This document shows, in pieces, positions 1-5,224 of a stretch of DNA of 5,224 bases. The position numbers were made by a program, and so were the translations under genes. The notes under the pieces are model-generated. The model was not told the DNA's origin, did no database searches, and saw only the letters and a list, made by a program, of their open reading frames with translations. The DNA is from an uncultured Stomatobaculum sp. Its GTDB lineage: Bacteria; Bacillota; Clostridia; Lachnospirales; Lachnospiraceae. Every line of letters begins with the position of its first letter. Within the stretch, counting starts at the first letter, position 1. The DNA lies in NCBI GenBank assembly GCA_938010625.1, contig CALLVJ010000065.1, positions 1 to 5,224 on the forward strand, given 5' to 3'.

Positions 1-624
1 CTTGGAACACATCTCGCCAAGTGCGCGGAAAAACTCAAGGTCGAGGACAATTTGCCGCTCGTCACGGGAAGTCAGATAGCTCAGGAACTCATCCACAACA
101 ATCAGATATCCCTTGTCCGGATACTTTGCAGAGAAAGCCATCATCATATCACGAATCAGCTTTTTATTATCGCGGACTGTATCAAAATCCGGCACTTCAA
201 AATCAATTCCTCGTGCCGCAAAATCGTCTTCGATGAAGCCAAACAGGATTTCTCGCAGCGACATCGTTACACCGCCGATTTCAATGCGAAGTACTTCAAA
301 CTTGCCTGCGATACACTCCATCTCTTTTGCAAAGTTTTTATTCTGGAGATACTGAAGGTTATCCGCATCCTTGGCAATAGATGAAATCACGCTCATCAAG
401 TGTGATTTACCAGTACCATAGTTACCAACAACAAGAACACCCTTGTTGTCAACCACTTCATCCATCTGAAGCTGGTCCAATACCGGACTTTTCAGATTTG
501 CCGCCATGGTATCAGACATAACATAAGATTTCACATACTCCTTCGCTCGGTTCGCATCATCAGCCGTAGTAAGCTGAATGACATCCTCAATCGGGTTGAA
601 GCTTATCAAGTCTGAGTACTTCAC
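1..624 (-). CDS. DUF6079/BrxC-PglY-like P-loop ATPase, N-terminal 208 codons (3' part outside window)
   Basis: This is the beginning of a large ATPase that runs off the left edge. I start it at a GTG (624-622), because a perfect GGGAGGA ribosome binding site (632-638) sits 7 nt upstream and the encoded start MKYSDLISFNPIEDVIQL looks like a natural N-terminus. A Walker A motif GNYGTGKS lies at residues 67-74, and a Walker B-like LIVVDEF at 174-180. The Walker B strand is followed by SYLTSRDER, which fits an AAA+/STAND-type ATPase core. Proteins with this N-terminal layout (DUF6079, BrxC/PglY) are usually over 1000 residues and are core parts of BREX phage-defence systems, where they are thought to act with the methyltransferase and PglZ. 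The gene follows the BrxF-like gene by 14 nt, so the two are almost certainly co-transcribed. The ATPase is clear; the DUF6079/BREX assignment rests on remembered family features and the neighbour, and is likely but not proven. Confidence 0.8.
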   Translation of the reverse strand, partial: MKYSDLISFNPIEDVIQLTTADDANRAKEYVKSYVMSDTMAANLKSPVLDQLQMDEVVDNKGVLVVGNYGTGKSHLMSVISSIAKDADNLQYLQNKNFAKEMECIAGKFEVLRIEIGGVTMSLREILFGFIEDDFAARGIDFEVPDFDTVRDNKKLIRDMMMAFSAKYPDKGYLIVVDEFLSYLTSRDERQIVLDLEFFRALGEMCSK

Positions 625-631
625 TTTTTTA

Positions 632-638
632 TCCTCCC
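632..638 (-). promoter_or_regulatory. Ribosome binding site deciding the GTG start of the ATPase gene
   Basis: GGGAGGA on the minus strand, immediately after the TAA stop of the BrxF-like gene and 7 nt before the GTG at 624. No ATG lies at a suitable distance, so this site fixes the GTG start and ties the two genes into one translational unit. Confidence 0.8.
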
Positions 639-1061
639 TTAAACGACACAGGTTATGTCGTATTGTTCTACATCGTATTCTTTATAGTCCGCATATCCAT
701 CTTCTGCATAAACCAATTTTCCATCTGCCACGGATCCCGGCCACAAAACAGAAAAGGGCTTGCTTCGATTCGCAACTGTAAGAAGCTGCAAAACATCTAT
801 CTTGAATGCTGGATTGAACAGCACATCAAAGTCTCGGACACAACTGTTTTCCGGAATATTTGTAAGAACTTCCTGAAAGCATCTTTCAATCCTCATGGTT
901 CTTCGTTCCGGTTTAATTTTAATGAGCAGAGCCGCCATTTTCTCATTTAATGAAACCTGCTGTAAACTTTCACAGTATTTTTCATTACAGTAGACAACTG
1001 GTCTCATCAGTCCTGTTTGATTTTCGGATTGGAGCAGCCGATACTGTATTATCCTTCCCAT
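639..1061 (-). CDS. BrxF-like small protein lacking a recognisable P-loop
   Basis: This 140-residue protein begins at an ATG 13 nt after the stop of the repressor gene, with AAGGATGG 7 nt upstream as ribosome binding site. The C-terminal half resembles the end of BrxF, a roughly 150-aa accessory protein of BREX type 3. The resembling parts are a FDVLFNPAFKIDVLQLL segment (residues 78-94), a WPG (107-109) after a predicted strand, and a DGKLVYAEDGYADYKEYDV tail (113-131). As I recall the family, BrxF has an N-terminal Walker A (GPSGSGKT type). None is present here: the N-terminus (residues 1-40) has no glycine-rich loop. The protein could therefore be a nucleotide-binding-dead variant or a different family sharing the C-terminal fold. 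Its position directly before a DUF6079-type ATPase matches the brxF-brxC order of BREX-3. I am sure it is a gene, and only moderately sure of the BrxF relation. Confidence 0.65.
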   Translation of the reverse strand: MGRIIQYRLLQSENQTGLMRPVVYCNEKYCESLQQVSLNEKMAALLIKIKPERRTMRIERCFQEVLTNIPENSCVRDFDVLFNPAFKIDVLQLLTVANRSKPFSVLWPGSVADGKLVYAEDGYADYKEYDVEQYDITCVV

Positions 1062-1074
1062 TCGGCCACCATCC

Positions 1075-1311
1075 TTATTCTACATTATCAGCTGTCCCAT
1101 TATCTGGACTATCTGGGATAAAATCCAACACATCGTCAGCGGTACATCCTAATGCAAGACATATTTTTTCTACCATTTCAATAGAAACAGGTTCTCCGCG
1201 CCCCATTTTACCAATGGTACTTGCGCTGACTCCGGCAAGCTCGCACAGCTCTTTCTTCTTCATTTTCTTGTCAATCAACAGCTTAAACAACTTGTTATAT
1301 GATACTGCCAT
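1075..1311 (-). CDS. Cro/CI-type (XRE family) helix-turn-helix repressor
   Basis: A 78-residue, single-domain DNA-binding protein. The helix-turn-helix spans about residues 18-43, with KKELCELAGVSASTIGKM as helices 2 and 3, followed by PVSIEMVEKICLALGCTADDVLDFIP, the usual end of the XRE fold. A short acidic tail (residues 67-78) follows. The ATG at 1311 is set by AGGAGG at 1320-1325, 8 nt away. It is the first gene of the left operon, 13 nt ahead of the BrxF-like gene. Small repressors of this type commonly head clostridial restriction and phage-defence operons and control their own promoter. The likely job is autoregulation of the BREX-like operon, inferred from position. The family call is secure. 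Confidence 0.9.
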   Translation of the reverse strand: MAVSYNKLFKLLIDKKMKKKELCELAGVSASTIGKMGRGEPVSIEMVEKICLALGCTADDVLDFIPDSPDNGTADNVE

Positions 1312-1346
1312 CGCCTCTGCCTCCTGCTTAAAAACAACCTGCCCAT

Positions 1347-1380
1347 GGGTATAATTTCTCTATTTTCGAGTATAGTACTT
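1347..1380 (-). promoter_or_regulatory. Candidate operator sites around the -10 region
   Basis: The inverted repeat AGTACTATACT (AGTA-CTA-TACT) overlaps the -10 box, and the pentamer TATAC recurs about two helical turns downstream (TATACTCG and TATACCC). Such short repeats over the -10 and start site are where a Cro/CI-type repressor would bind to shut off its own promoter. This is suggestive only; repeats this short occur by chance in A+T-rich sequence. Confidence 0.25.
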
Positions 1381-1397
1381 ATCATCTTCTAAGTAAA
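1369..1397 (-). promoter_or_regulatory. Probable sigma-A promoter of the repressor/BREX-like operon
   Basis: On the minus strand, a -35 TTTACT (1397-1392) and a -10 TATACT (1374-1369) are separated by exactly 17 nt. The -10 matches the consensus at five of six positions and the -35 at four. Transcription would start near 1362, giving a leader of about 50 nt before the ATG at 1311. It is the best promoter in the gene-free stretch and is correctly placed for the repressor gene. Confidence 0.6.
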
Positions 1398-1612
1398 CAG
1401 AAAATCATGCGTTCAAAACACTTTTCACTCTTCTGCAAGCAGGGCTTTCGTGACATAAAAGCGATTTTCTGCTTGTTGGGGAAACTCCCTAATCCCCATA
1501 GAACGCTGCCTGCGGCATCGGGCTGCTGCGTCTCCGTTCCACTCCGGTCCGCGCAAAGCAGACGTCCACCGGACGTCTTGCGCCCGTTCCGGATGCTTTA
1601 ACGGCAGTTCCT
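1398..1612. other. Gene-free spacer with three inverted repeats; possible oriT-like remnant
   Basis: No credible gene is found between the left operon promoter and the terminator of the VWA gene. Three dyads lie in a row. The first is CAAGCAG/CTGCTTG (1436-1442 with 1469-1475), with an inner GCTTT/AAAGC (1444-1448 with 1458-1462). The second is TGGGGA/TCCCCA (1477-1482 with 1493-1498). The third is a strong AGACGTCC-ACC-GGACGTCT (1560-1578) inside GCGCA/TGCGC (1551-1555 with 1579-1583). None is followed by a T-run on either strand, so they are not terminators. The stretch from about 1490 to 1612 is visibly richer in G+C than the flanks. The layout reminds me of the region ahead of mobilisation genes in clostridial mobilisable elements, but no relaxase is in view, so this is a weak inference. 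Confidence 0.4.
1551..1583. repeat. Strong inverted repeat (AGACGTCC/GGACGTCT with outer GCGCA/TGCGC)
   Basis: Eight perfect base pairs (1560-1567 with 1571-1578) around a 3-nt loop are extended by five more pairs (1551-1555 with 1579-1583), across a 4-nt bulge on one side. It is G+C-rich and lacks a following T-run on both strands. It could be a protein-binding site or a hairpin used in DNA processing. Confidence 0.7.
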
Positions 1613-1650
1613 GCCAAAGAAAACGCCGGAGTGAATCATCACCCCGGCTT
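1613..1650 (-). terminator. Rho-independent terminator of the VWA gene
   Basis: On the minus strand a 10-bp stem, GCCGGGGTGA / TCACTCCGGC (1648-1639 with 1634-1625, one G-T wobble), closes a TGAT loop. It is followed by GTTTTCTTT (1624-1616). The stem begins 12 nt after the VWA stop codon. There is no T-run on the plus-strand side, so it acts for minus-strand transcription, ending the macro-VWA unit and insulating the left operon. Confidence 0.85.
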
Positions 1651-1660
1651 CAAAAAACAT

Positions 1661-2320
1661 TTACTTGTGCTTGCGGCCTCCACGCTTTTTGTAGTCCTCG
1701 TCTATACGCTTTTTCCAGTCTGCGCTCAGCGGGGCACTGCACCGGACAGAGCTAATTGCTTCGCTGACCACCTCATAATTCAACGCAGTTCCTTCACTGT
1801 CGCACTGATAGTTGACTGCACGATCTGCGCCGATTCCGAACTGACTTGCGGTCTCTACTGCGTCAATATTAGCACCAAGGAACAAAAACTCCCAACCGTA
1901 TTTTGCTTTCTGTCGCTCGATCATCTGCTTCACTTTTTCGCTGTTGTACCGGCGGCTGGCATTTTCCATTCCGTCCGTAGTGATTACAAACATAGTGTGT
2001 TCCGGCACATCCTCCGGTCTTGCGTACTTGTGAATATTTCCAATGTGATGAATCGCCCCGCCGATGGCATCTAAGAGTGCTGTGCAGCCGCGAACTGTGT
2101 AATCACGGTCAGTCATTGGTCGAACGTCCATTACATTTACACGGTCGTGCAGGACTTCGCTCACATTGTCAAACAATACCGTTGAGACCAGTGCTTCGCC
2201 CTTTGCTTTTTTCTGCTGCTCAATCATAGAATTGAATCCGCCGATGGTATCCCGTTCTAATCCGCTCATGGAACCGCTGCGGTCTAAGATAAAAACGATC
2301 TCTGTTAAATTCTTTCTCAT
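1661..2320 (-). CDS. Stand-alone VWA-domain protein with intact MIDAS
   Basis: This 219-residue cytoplasmic protein consists almost entirely of one von Willebrand factor A domain. The metal-ion-dependent adhesion site is complete: DRSGS at residues 13-17 (D13, S15, S17), the threonine in GCTALLDAIGG (T80), and the aspartate in ITTDGMEN (D116). VWA domains bind partner proteins through a chelated divalent metal. Here there is no signal peptide or membrane segment, so partners are inside the cell. The tail (201-219, DWKKRIDEDYKKRGGRKHK) is highly basic and could contact nucleic acid or be disordered. I start at the ATG at 2320 because GGGAGGA (2328-2334) lies 7 nt upstream. The frame stays open to 2494, but that extension is the translation of a hairpin-rich spacer. 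The gene lies downstream of the macro-domain gene on the same strand. Similar VWA proteins occur with tellurite/stress (Ter) gene sets and phages; the function here is unknown. Confidence 0.88.
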   Translation of the reverse strand: MRKNLTEIVFILDRSGSMSGLERDTIGGFNSMIEQQKKAKGEALVSTVLFDNVSEVLHDRVNVMDVRPMTDRDYTVRGCTALLDAIGGAIHHIGNIHKYARPEDVPEHTMFVITTDGMENASRRYNSEKVKQMIERQKAKYGWEFLFLGANIDAVETASQFGIGADRAVNYQCDSEGTALNYEVVSEAISSVRCSAPLSADWKKRIDEDYKKRGGRKHK

Positions 2321-2504
2321 ACACTTGTCCTCCCAAAATCTCGCCCTTGCGGGCTCGCTGTCGCGGTATTCGCCAAGGTTTCGAGCAAGCTCGAACTTTG
2401 GCTCATTACACGCGCATATGGCTGCTCGGTTTCGTACCTTACAGCCATAGTATAGCGATTTTCTTTTGTGGAGTGGTCGCATGGAAAGCGACATTTCTTT
2501 GTCC
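2321..2504. repeat. Hairpin-rich intergenic spacer (possible dispersed element)
   Basis: The 184 bp between the macro and VWA genes contain three successive dyads: TATGGCTG/CAGCCATA (2417-2424 with 2442-2449), TTCGAG-CAAG-CTCGAA (2380-2395) and GCCC-TTGC-GGGC (2343-2354). No T-run follows them on the minus strand, so they are not standard terminators, and I see no convincing promoter. The last hairpin ends 8 bp from the VWA ribosome binding site. The frame in phase with the VWA gene is open through the whole spacer, yielding arginine- and alanine-rich residues that look non-biological. I have the impression of having seen similar open spacers repeated in gut Clostridia genomes, which would make it a small dispersed element. 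The sequence alone cannot show this. Confidence 0.45.
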
Positions 2505-3521
2505 TTATGCTCCGATCAGACTCTGGTCAAAAGCAAACAGTGCCTCGTTGATTTCATACACATTGTAGTTTCCCCGTTCGACAAAATATTCTACAATGAT
2601 ATCGAATTTGCTCGAATGGGAAAGGGTAAACCCTGCCTTGCCGAGCATCTCCTGCATCTGGACAAGTGGCAACTCCAAAGCCAGAGCAAATGCCAGCACC
2701 GTAGGTTTGGAGGGCTTATAGAATTTATCTGAACGGATCTTTGAAAAGAGCTTCCGGTCAATATTTGCCTTCTTGTAGCACTGGGCATCCGTCATGCCGC
2801 TTTCATCAATCTTCCGCAGCAGCATTTCCGAAAAGCTCTCATCAATCTGTCCTAATGCCTCTTCCAAAGATTGACTGCTACAAGATTTACAGATTGCTTC
2901 GGGCGGCAGCGTTGCAGGTGCAGCTTCAAAGCAGGATTCCTCTGACAACGCTTCGAGCCGCCGTCTCTGTTCTGCTCGGCTTTCGGTATGTTCCTCCACA
3001 TACCGGTCATCTATGTACGCTGCGATATCAGCAAATAGTTTTCCACCAATCTGATATGCCTTCCGGTCAAAGATAACGATGTAGACCATCATCTCATTTT
3101 CCAGCAGGAATGTGCTGATGGTATCGACTGCAACTTTTAGAGCCTGGTCTTTGGGATAGCCGTAGATGCCGGAAGAAATCAGCGGAAAGGCCACCGACTG
3201 ACAGCCATTTTCTTTCGCCAGATTCAGAGATGTCCGATAGCAGGATTCCAGAAGCTCCTGTTCCCGATGTTTGCCATCCCTCCAACGCGGTCCAACTGCA
3301 TGGATCACATATTTGCAGGGCAAGTGGTATCCCTTTGTGATTTTTGCGCTGCCTGTCTCGCAGCCATGCAGCGTACTGCACTCTGCAAGCAGCTCCGGTC
3401 CGGCAGCACGATGAATGCAGCCGTCCACACCACCACCGCCCAAAAGAGACGTGTTGGCAGCATTGACGATTGCGTCAACGCTCATTTTTGTAATATCGTT
3501 TCTGATAATCTGCAATGGCAT
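2505..3521 (-). CDS. Macro-domain ADP-ribosyl hydrolase fused to a C-terminal HTH-like domain
   Basis: A 338-residue protein. Residues 1-170 form a macro domain close to E. coli YmdB/MacroD: DITK (9-12), IVNAAN (18-23), [14 protein letters not shown] (28-41), HAVGPRW (74-80) and the phosphate loop SSGIYGYP (116-123). Relatives bind ADP-ribose and remove O-acetyl from O-acetyl-ADP-ribose or mono-ADP-ribose from proteins; the asparagine and GGGGVDG loop used for this are present. Residues 171-225 are a charged linker. Residues 226-338 form a second domain with an XRE-like helix-turn-helix pattern ([20 protein letters not shown], 243-262, then [20 protein letters not shown]) and a helical end. 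The ATG at 3521 follows GGGAGG (3530-3535) by 8 nt. The gene lies 53 bp after the broken nucleotidyltransferase and 184 bp before the VWA gene. The macro call is secure; the second domain's role (DNA or protein binding) is open. Confidence 0.93.
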   Translation of the reverse strand: MPLQIIRNDITKMSVDAIVNAANTSLLGGGGVDGCIHRAAGPELLAECSTLHGCETGSAKITKGYHLPCKYVIHAVGPRWRDGKHREQELLESCYRTSLNLAKENGCQSVAFPLISSGIYGYPKDQALKVAVDTISTFLLENEMMVYIVIFDRKAYQIGGKLFADIAAYIDDRYVEEHTESRAEQRRRLEALSEESCFEAAPATLPPEAICKSCSSQSLEEALGQIDESFSEMLLRKIDESGMTDAQCYKKANIDRKLFSKIRSDKFYKPSKPTVLAFALALELPLVQMQEMLGKAGFTLSHSSKFDIIVEYFVERGNYNVYEINEALFAFDQSLIGA

Positions 3522-3574
3522 GAAGCATACCTCCCATTCGTCAGATCAATGCCCTTGTCTGTTCAAATATCTAT

Positions 3575-4290
3575 TTAAAGTGTCTCATACATTGCTTTCA
3601 ATTCTTCCAGAATCTTCTCCTTTGTTCTGCCAACCACTCCCAGTTGCTTAATATCCACGTTTTCATTTTTCATACGCTGGACAAACTCTTGAATATCGGC
3701 ATAAACTCCTTGGGGAGCCACTATCTTGGCGGTGGGATCAATCAACTCCGTCAGACGGAAAACATCATTCTTATGTTTCTTAATATTCTTGCTATCAACG
3801 TGTTCTCCTGCGGCCTTACGATCTGTCAAATCCATCCATGCTTTTGCCTTAAATGGAATCAAATATGCCGCATCCAAGACAGTCACTCCATCAACGACAA
3901 CTTTCCCCTGCTTCAGAAATTCGTAGTAATCATTGTCTAAAAGAATCGCAGACAGACTTGAAATATCATCGTCCATCGGTAACGGTGTTAGCACTGCATC
4001 TTCTGGAAGCTGAATGGCATCCAGCTTCCGTGTAAAAAGTTCAATCATCGCAGGATACTGATTTGAGATTGGATGACTAAAACGATAGAACTGCGGCACA
4101 CCCGAACTTTTATTGCAATGTTCATATCCAGCCTGTTTTACATATTCCCAAAATTTCTTCCCGAAATTCGCATCAACTGCTTCTATAATCAGAACAAGGT
4201 CAGAATGTCACACGCCGTTCCTCCAATGATGGCATATTGTTCTTCACTGCCCTTGAACCATTCCTTAAAGCTATCAATCCCTGTAACCAT
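3575..4290 (-). pseudogene. AbiEii-like nucleotidyltransferase (toxin-type), broken by an apparent internal deletion/frameshift
   Basis: The 5' part begins at the ATG at 4290 (GGAGGA at 4297-4302, 7 nt upstream) and reads MVTGIDSFKEWFKGSEEQYAIIGGTACDIL before hitting TGA at 4191-4189. The protein resumes in another frame at about 4201 with DLVLIIEAVDANFGKKFWEY and continues without a stop to TAA at 3575. In AbiEii-type nucleotidyltransferases the GG motif is followed, roughly a dozen residues later, by a D-x-D in a KDIDLVLI-like strand. Here DIL joins directly to DLVLI, so the intervening residues, including the first catalytic acid, seem to be deleted along with a frame change. The C-terminal half (LLDNDYYEFL, LIPFKAKAWMDL, KHKNDVFRL) looks intact. 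It overlaps the upstream regulator by 17 bp, as in a coupled toxin-antitoxin operon. The GTG at 4099 is an internal valine, not a real start. A sequencing error would not explain missing residues, though a diverged functional form cannot be fully excluded. Confidence 0.75.
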
Positions 4291-5224
4291 CTATCTTCCT
4301 CCACAGTTCATTCAGCATTTCTTCTATTGCTTCTTCAACCCGCTCATCTGCATCTTCTCTCAATGCCAATGCCAACGAAAGCTCGTCTACAGTATTTCGT
4401 GTGGACAATTTTCGTGGATTGTATCTCCACATCTCTACGGCCACTTGCACCTGCGAATTCTGCAAGCTATTGGTCATAACATCTTTCCATTGAGAGATTC
4501 TTTCTGCCGCATAACATCTGACATTCGGTGCGTTCAGCATGGAATACTCAGCCAATGCCGAATATCCGCTTTCCAGCAAGTCTGTTCTCACGAATTCTTT
4601 CGGAATATAAACCGTTCGTTTTATTGGGTTCAGTAACTTATCTCCTGCTTTTTGGAACAGTGTTTTCGGAGAATCCTCAGATTGCATGATCCTCTGCACA
4701 CCAACTTTCCTGATATGCAGCAATCCCATTTCTTCAAGCTGTCTCGATGCCCTTGATATAGAAGTAGGTGTCAGTTCCAAGTCCTTCGCAGCTTGACTTG
4801 TAGATAGTTCCTGTGCGCCTCCATAAATGAAATGCAGTAGAAGCATCTGTGCCGATGGAAGTATTTCTTCCCGTGGCATTTTTTCCGCACTGCACCGTTC
4901 CTGCAAATACACTGCCATAAAGGGCAAATAAATTTGCTTTCCATCTACAATAAATGGAATCTTCTCACGAATCAAATATTCTTTCTGCCGATGGCTAAGT
5001 TCTTTTAACACCAGCACAACAGGCAAATTATTATTTTTCTGTATCCGGGCAATATGCTTTTTCAGTACTTCAATCTGCTCCAGTTCCGTCTTAGGATAAA
5101 GAAAAATCATCTTCTGTTCATTTATAGACACCATCTGTAAGCGATACCTTGTGGCTATAAAATTGGGTAAGTGCTTAAAGTCCACATCCTCACAGGCAAC
5201 CTTGACTCCAAGAACCTTATTGAG
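4274..5224 (-). CDS. Winged-helix regulator / AbiEi-like antitoxin, 5' end outside window
   Basis: The reading frame is open to the right edge (the last 13 codons read LNKVLGVKVACED), so the true start lies just beyond 5224 and the GTG at 5185 is probably an internal valine. The visible 316 residues contain an N-terminal alpha/beta region (RYRLQMVSINEQKMIFLYPK, then LPVVLVLKELSHRQKEYLI). A winged helix-turn-helix follows near visible residues 123-175 (AQMLLLHFIYGG, STSQAAKDLELTPTSISRASRQLEEMGLL). The C-terminal region contains LLESGYSALAEYSMLNAP and ends in an acidic helix rich in E and D. The TGA at 4276-4274 overlaps the next gene's start by 17 bp. A wHTH protein coupled to an AbiEii-like nucleotidyltransferase is the layout of type IV (AbiE) toxin-antitoxin modules, in which the regulator neutralises the toxin and represses the operon. 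Automatic pipelines may call it MarR-like. The wHTH is clear; the antitoxin role is inferred from the neighbour. With the toxin broken, it may survive as an orphan regulator. Confidence 0.75.
   Translation of the reverse strand, partial: LNKVLGVKVACEDVDFKHLPNFIATRYRLQMVSINEQKMIFLYPKTELEQIEVLKKHIARIQKNNNLPVVLVLKELSHRQKEYLIREKIPFIVDGKQIYLPFMAVYLQERCSAEKMPREEILPSAQMLLLHFIYGGAQELSTSQAAKDLELTPTSISRASRQLEEMGLLHIRKVGVQRIMQSEDSPKTLFQKAGDKLLNPIKRTVYIPKEFVRTDLLESGYSALAEYSMLNAPNVRCYAAERISQWKDVMTNSLQNSQVQVAVEMWRYNPRKLSTRNTVDELSLALALREDADERVEEAIEEMLNELWRKIDGYRD

Noticed and set aside
52..384. Plus-strand open frames at the left edge
   Set aside because: They are antisense to the P-loop ATPase, whose Walker motifs prove the minus-strand frame.
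1631..2074. 147-codon plus-strand open frame with a hydrophobic start
   Set aside because: It lies wholly antisense to the VWA gene and its terminator, with no ribosome binding site and a composition typical of a shadow frame.
2449..2454. Minus-strand TATACT as a promoter for the VWA gene
   Set aside because: No acceptable -35 box lies 16-18 nt upstream (the hexamer there is ACCACT) and there is no extended -10 TG.
2321..2494. N-terminal extension of the VWA protein by 58 residues
   Set aside because: The extension translates the hairpin-rich spacer, while a near-perfect ribosome binding site and ATG at 2320 give a normal VWA start with the MIDAS at residue 13.
3575..4099. A separate 174-aa gene starting at 4099
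   Set aside because: The start is a GTG that encodes an internal valine. The frame extends upstream with sequence continuous with the nucleotidyltransferase family, so this is the 3' part of a broken gene.
4073..4636. 187-codon plus-strand open frame
   Set aside because: It is antisense to the nucleotidyltransferase remnant and the winged-helix gene; it has no family features and no ribosome binding site, and the minus-strand proteins are clearly recognisable.
1..5224. tRNA, rRNA, CRISPR arrays or insertion sequence ends
   Set aside because: No cloverleaf, rRNA-like segment, regularly spaced repeat or transposase-like reading frame was seen on either strand.

Overview
The window looks like a piece of an accessory defence island from a Bacillota (Clostridia) chromosome or integrated element, probably a gut lineage of the Lachnospiraceae/Oscillospiraceae type. 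The grounds are moderate G+C, strong GGGAGG/AGGAGG ribosome binding sites 7-8 nt from the starts, and protein families typical of those bacteria. The taxonomy is an inference. Every convincing gene lies on the minus strand, so transcription runs from right to left.

Right part (5224 to 3575): a type IV toxin-antitoxin-like pair. The first gene is a winged-helix regulator/antitoxin-like protein whose start lies beyond the right edge. Its stop overlaps by 17 bp the start of a nucleotidyltransferase of AbiEii type. That second gene is broken: the conserved N-terminus ending in GGTACDIL runs into a stop at 4189, and the rest of the protein continues in another frame from about 4201. The segment expected to carry part of the catalytic acidic motif appears to be missing.

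Middle part (3521 to 1661): a macro-domain ADP-ribosyl hydrolase fused to a C-terminal helix-turn-helix-like domain, then a 184 bp spacer with three inverted repeats, then a stand-alone von Willebrand factor A (VWA) protein with an intact metal-binding (MIDAS) motif. The VWA gene is closed by a clear rho-independent terminator (about 1613-1650). The pair may act together in ADP-ribose-related stress or defence, but nothing in the sequence proves this.

Spacer (1398 to 1612): no gene, but three consecutive inverted repeats. It may be the remnant of a mobilisable-element region (oriT-like).

Left part (1397 to 1): a second transcription unit starting at a recognisable promoter. It holds a small Cro/CI-type repressor, a 140-aa protein resembling the C-terminal two-thirds of BrxF (BREX type 3) without a P-loop, and the first 208 codons of a large P-loop ATPase of the DUF6079/BrxC-PglY type. 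This is most simply read as the start of a BREX-type-3-like phage-defence operon continuing off the left edge, where a methyltransferase, PglZ-type phosphatase and helicase would be expected.
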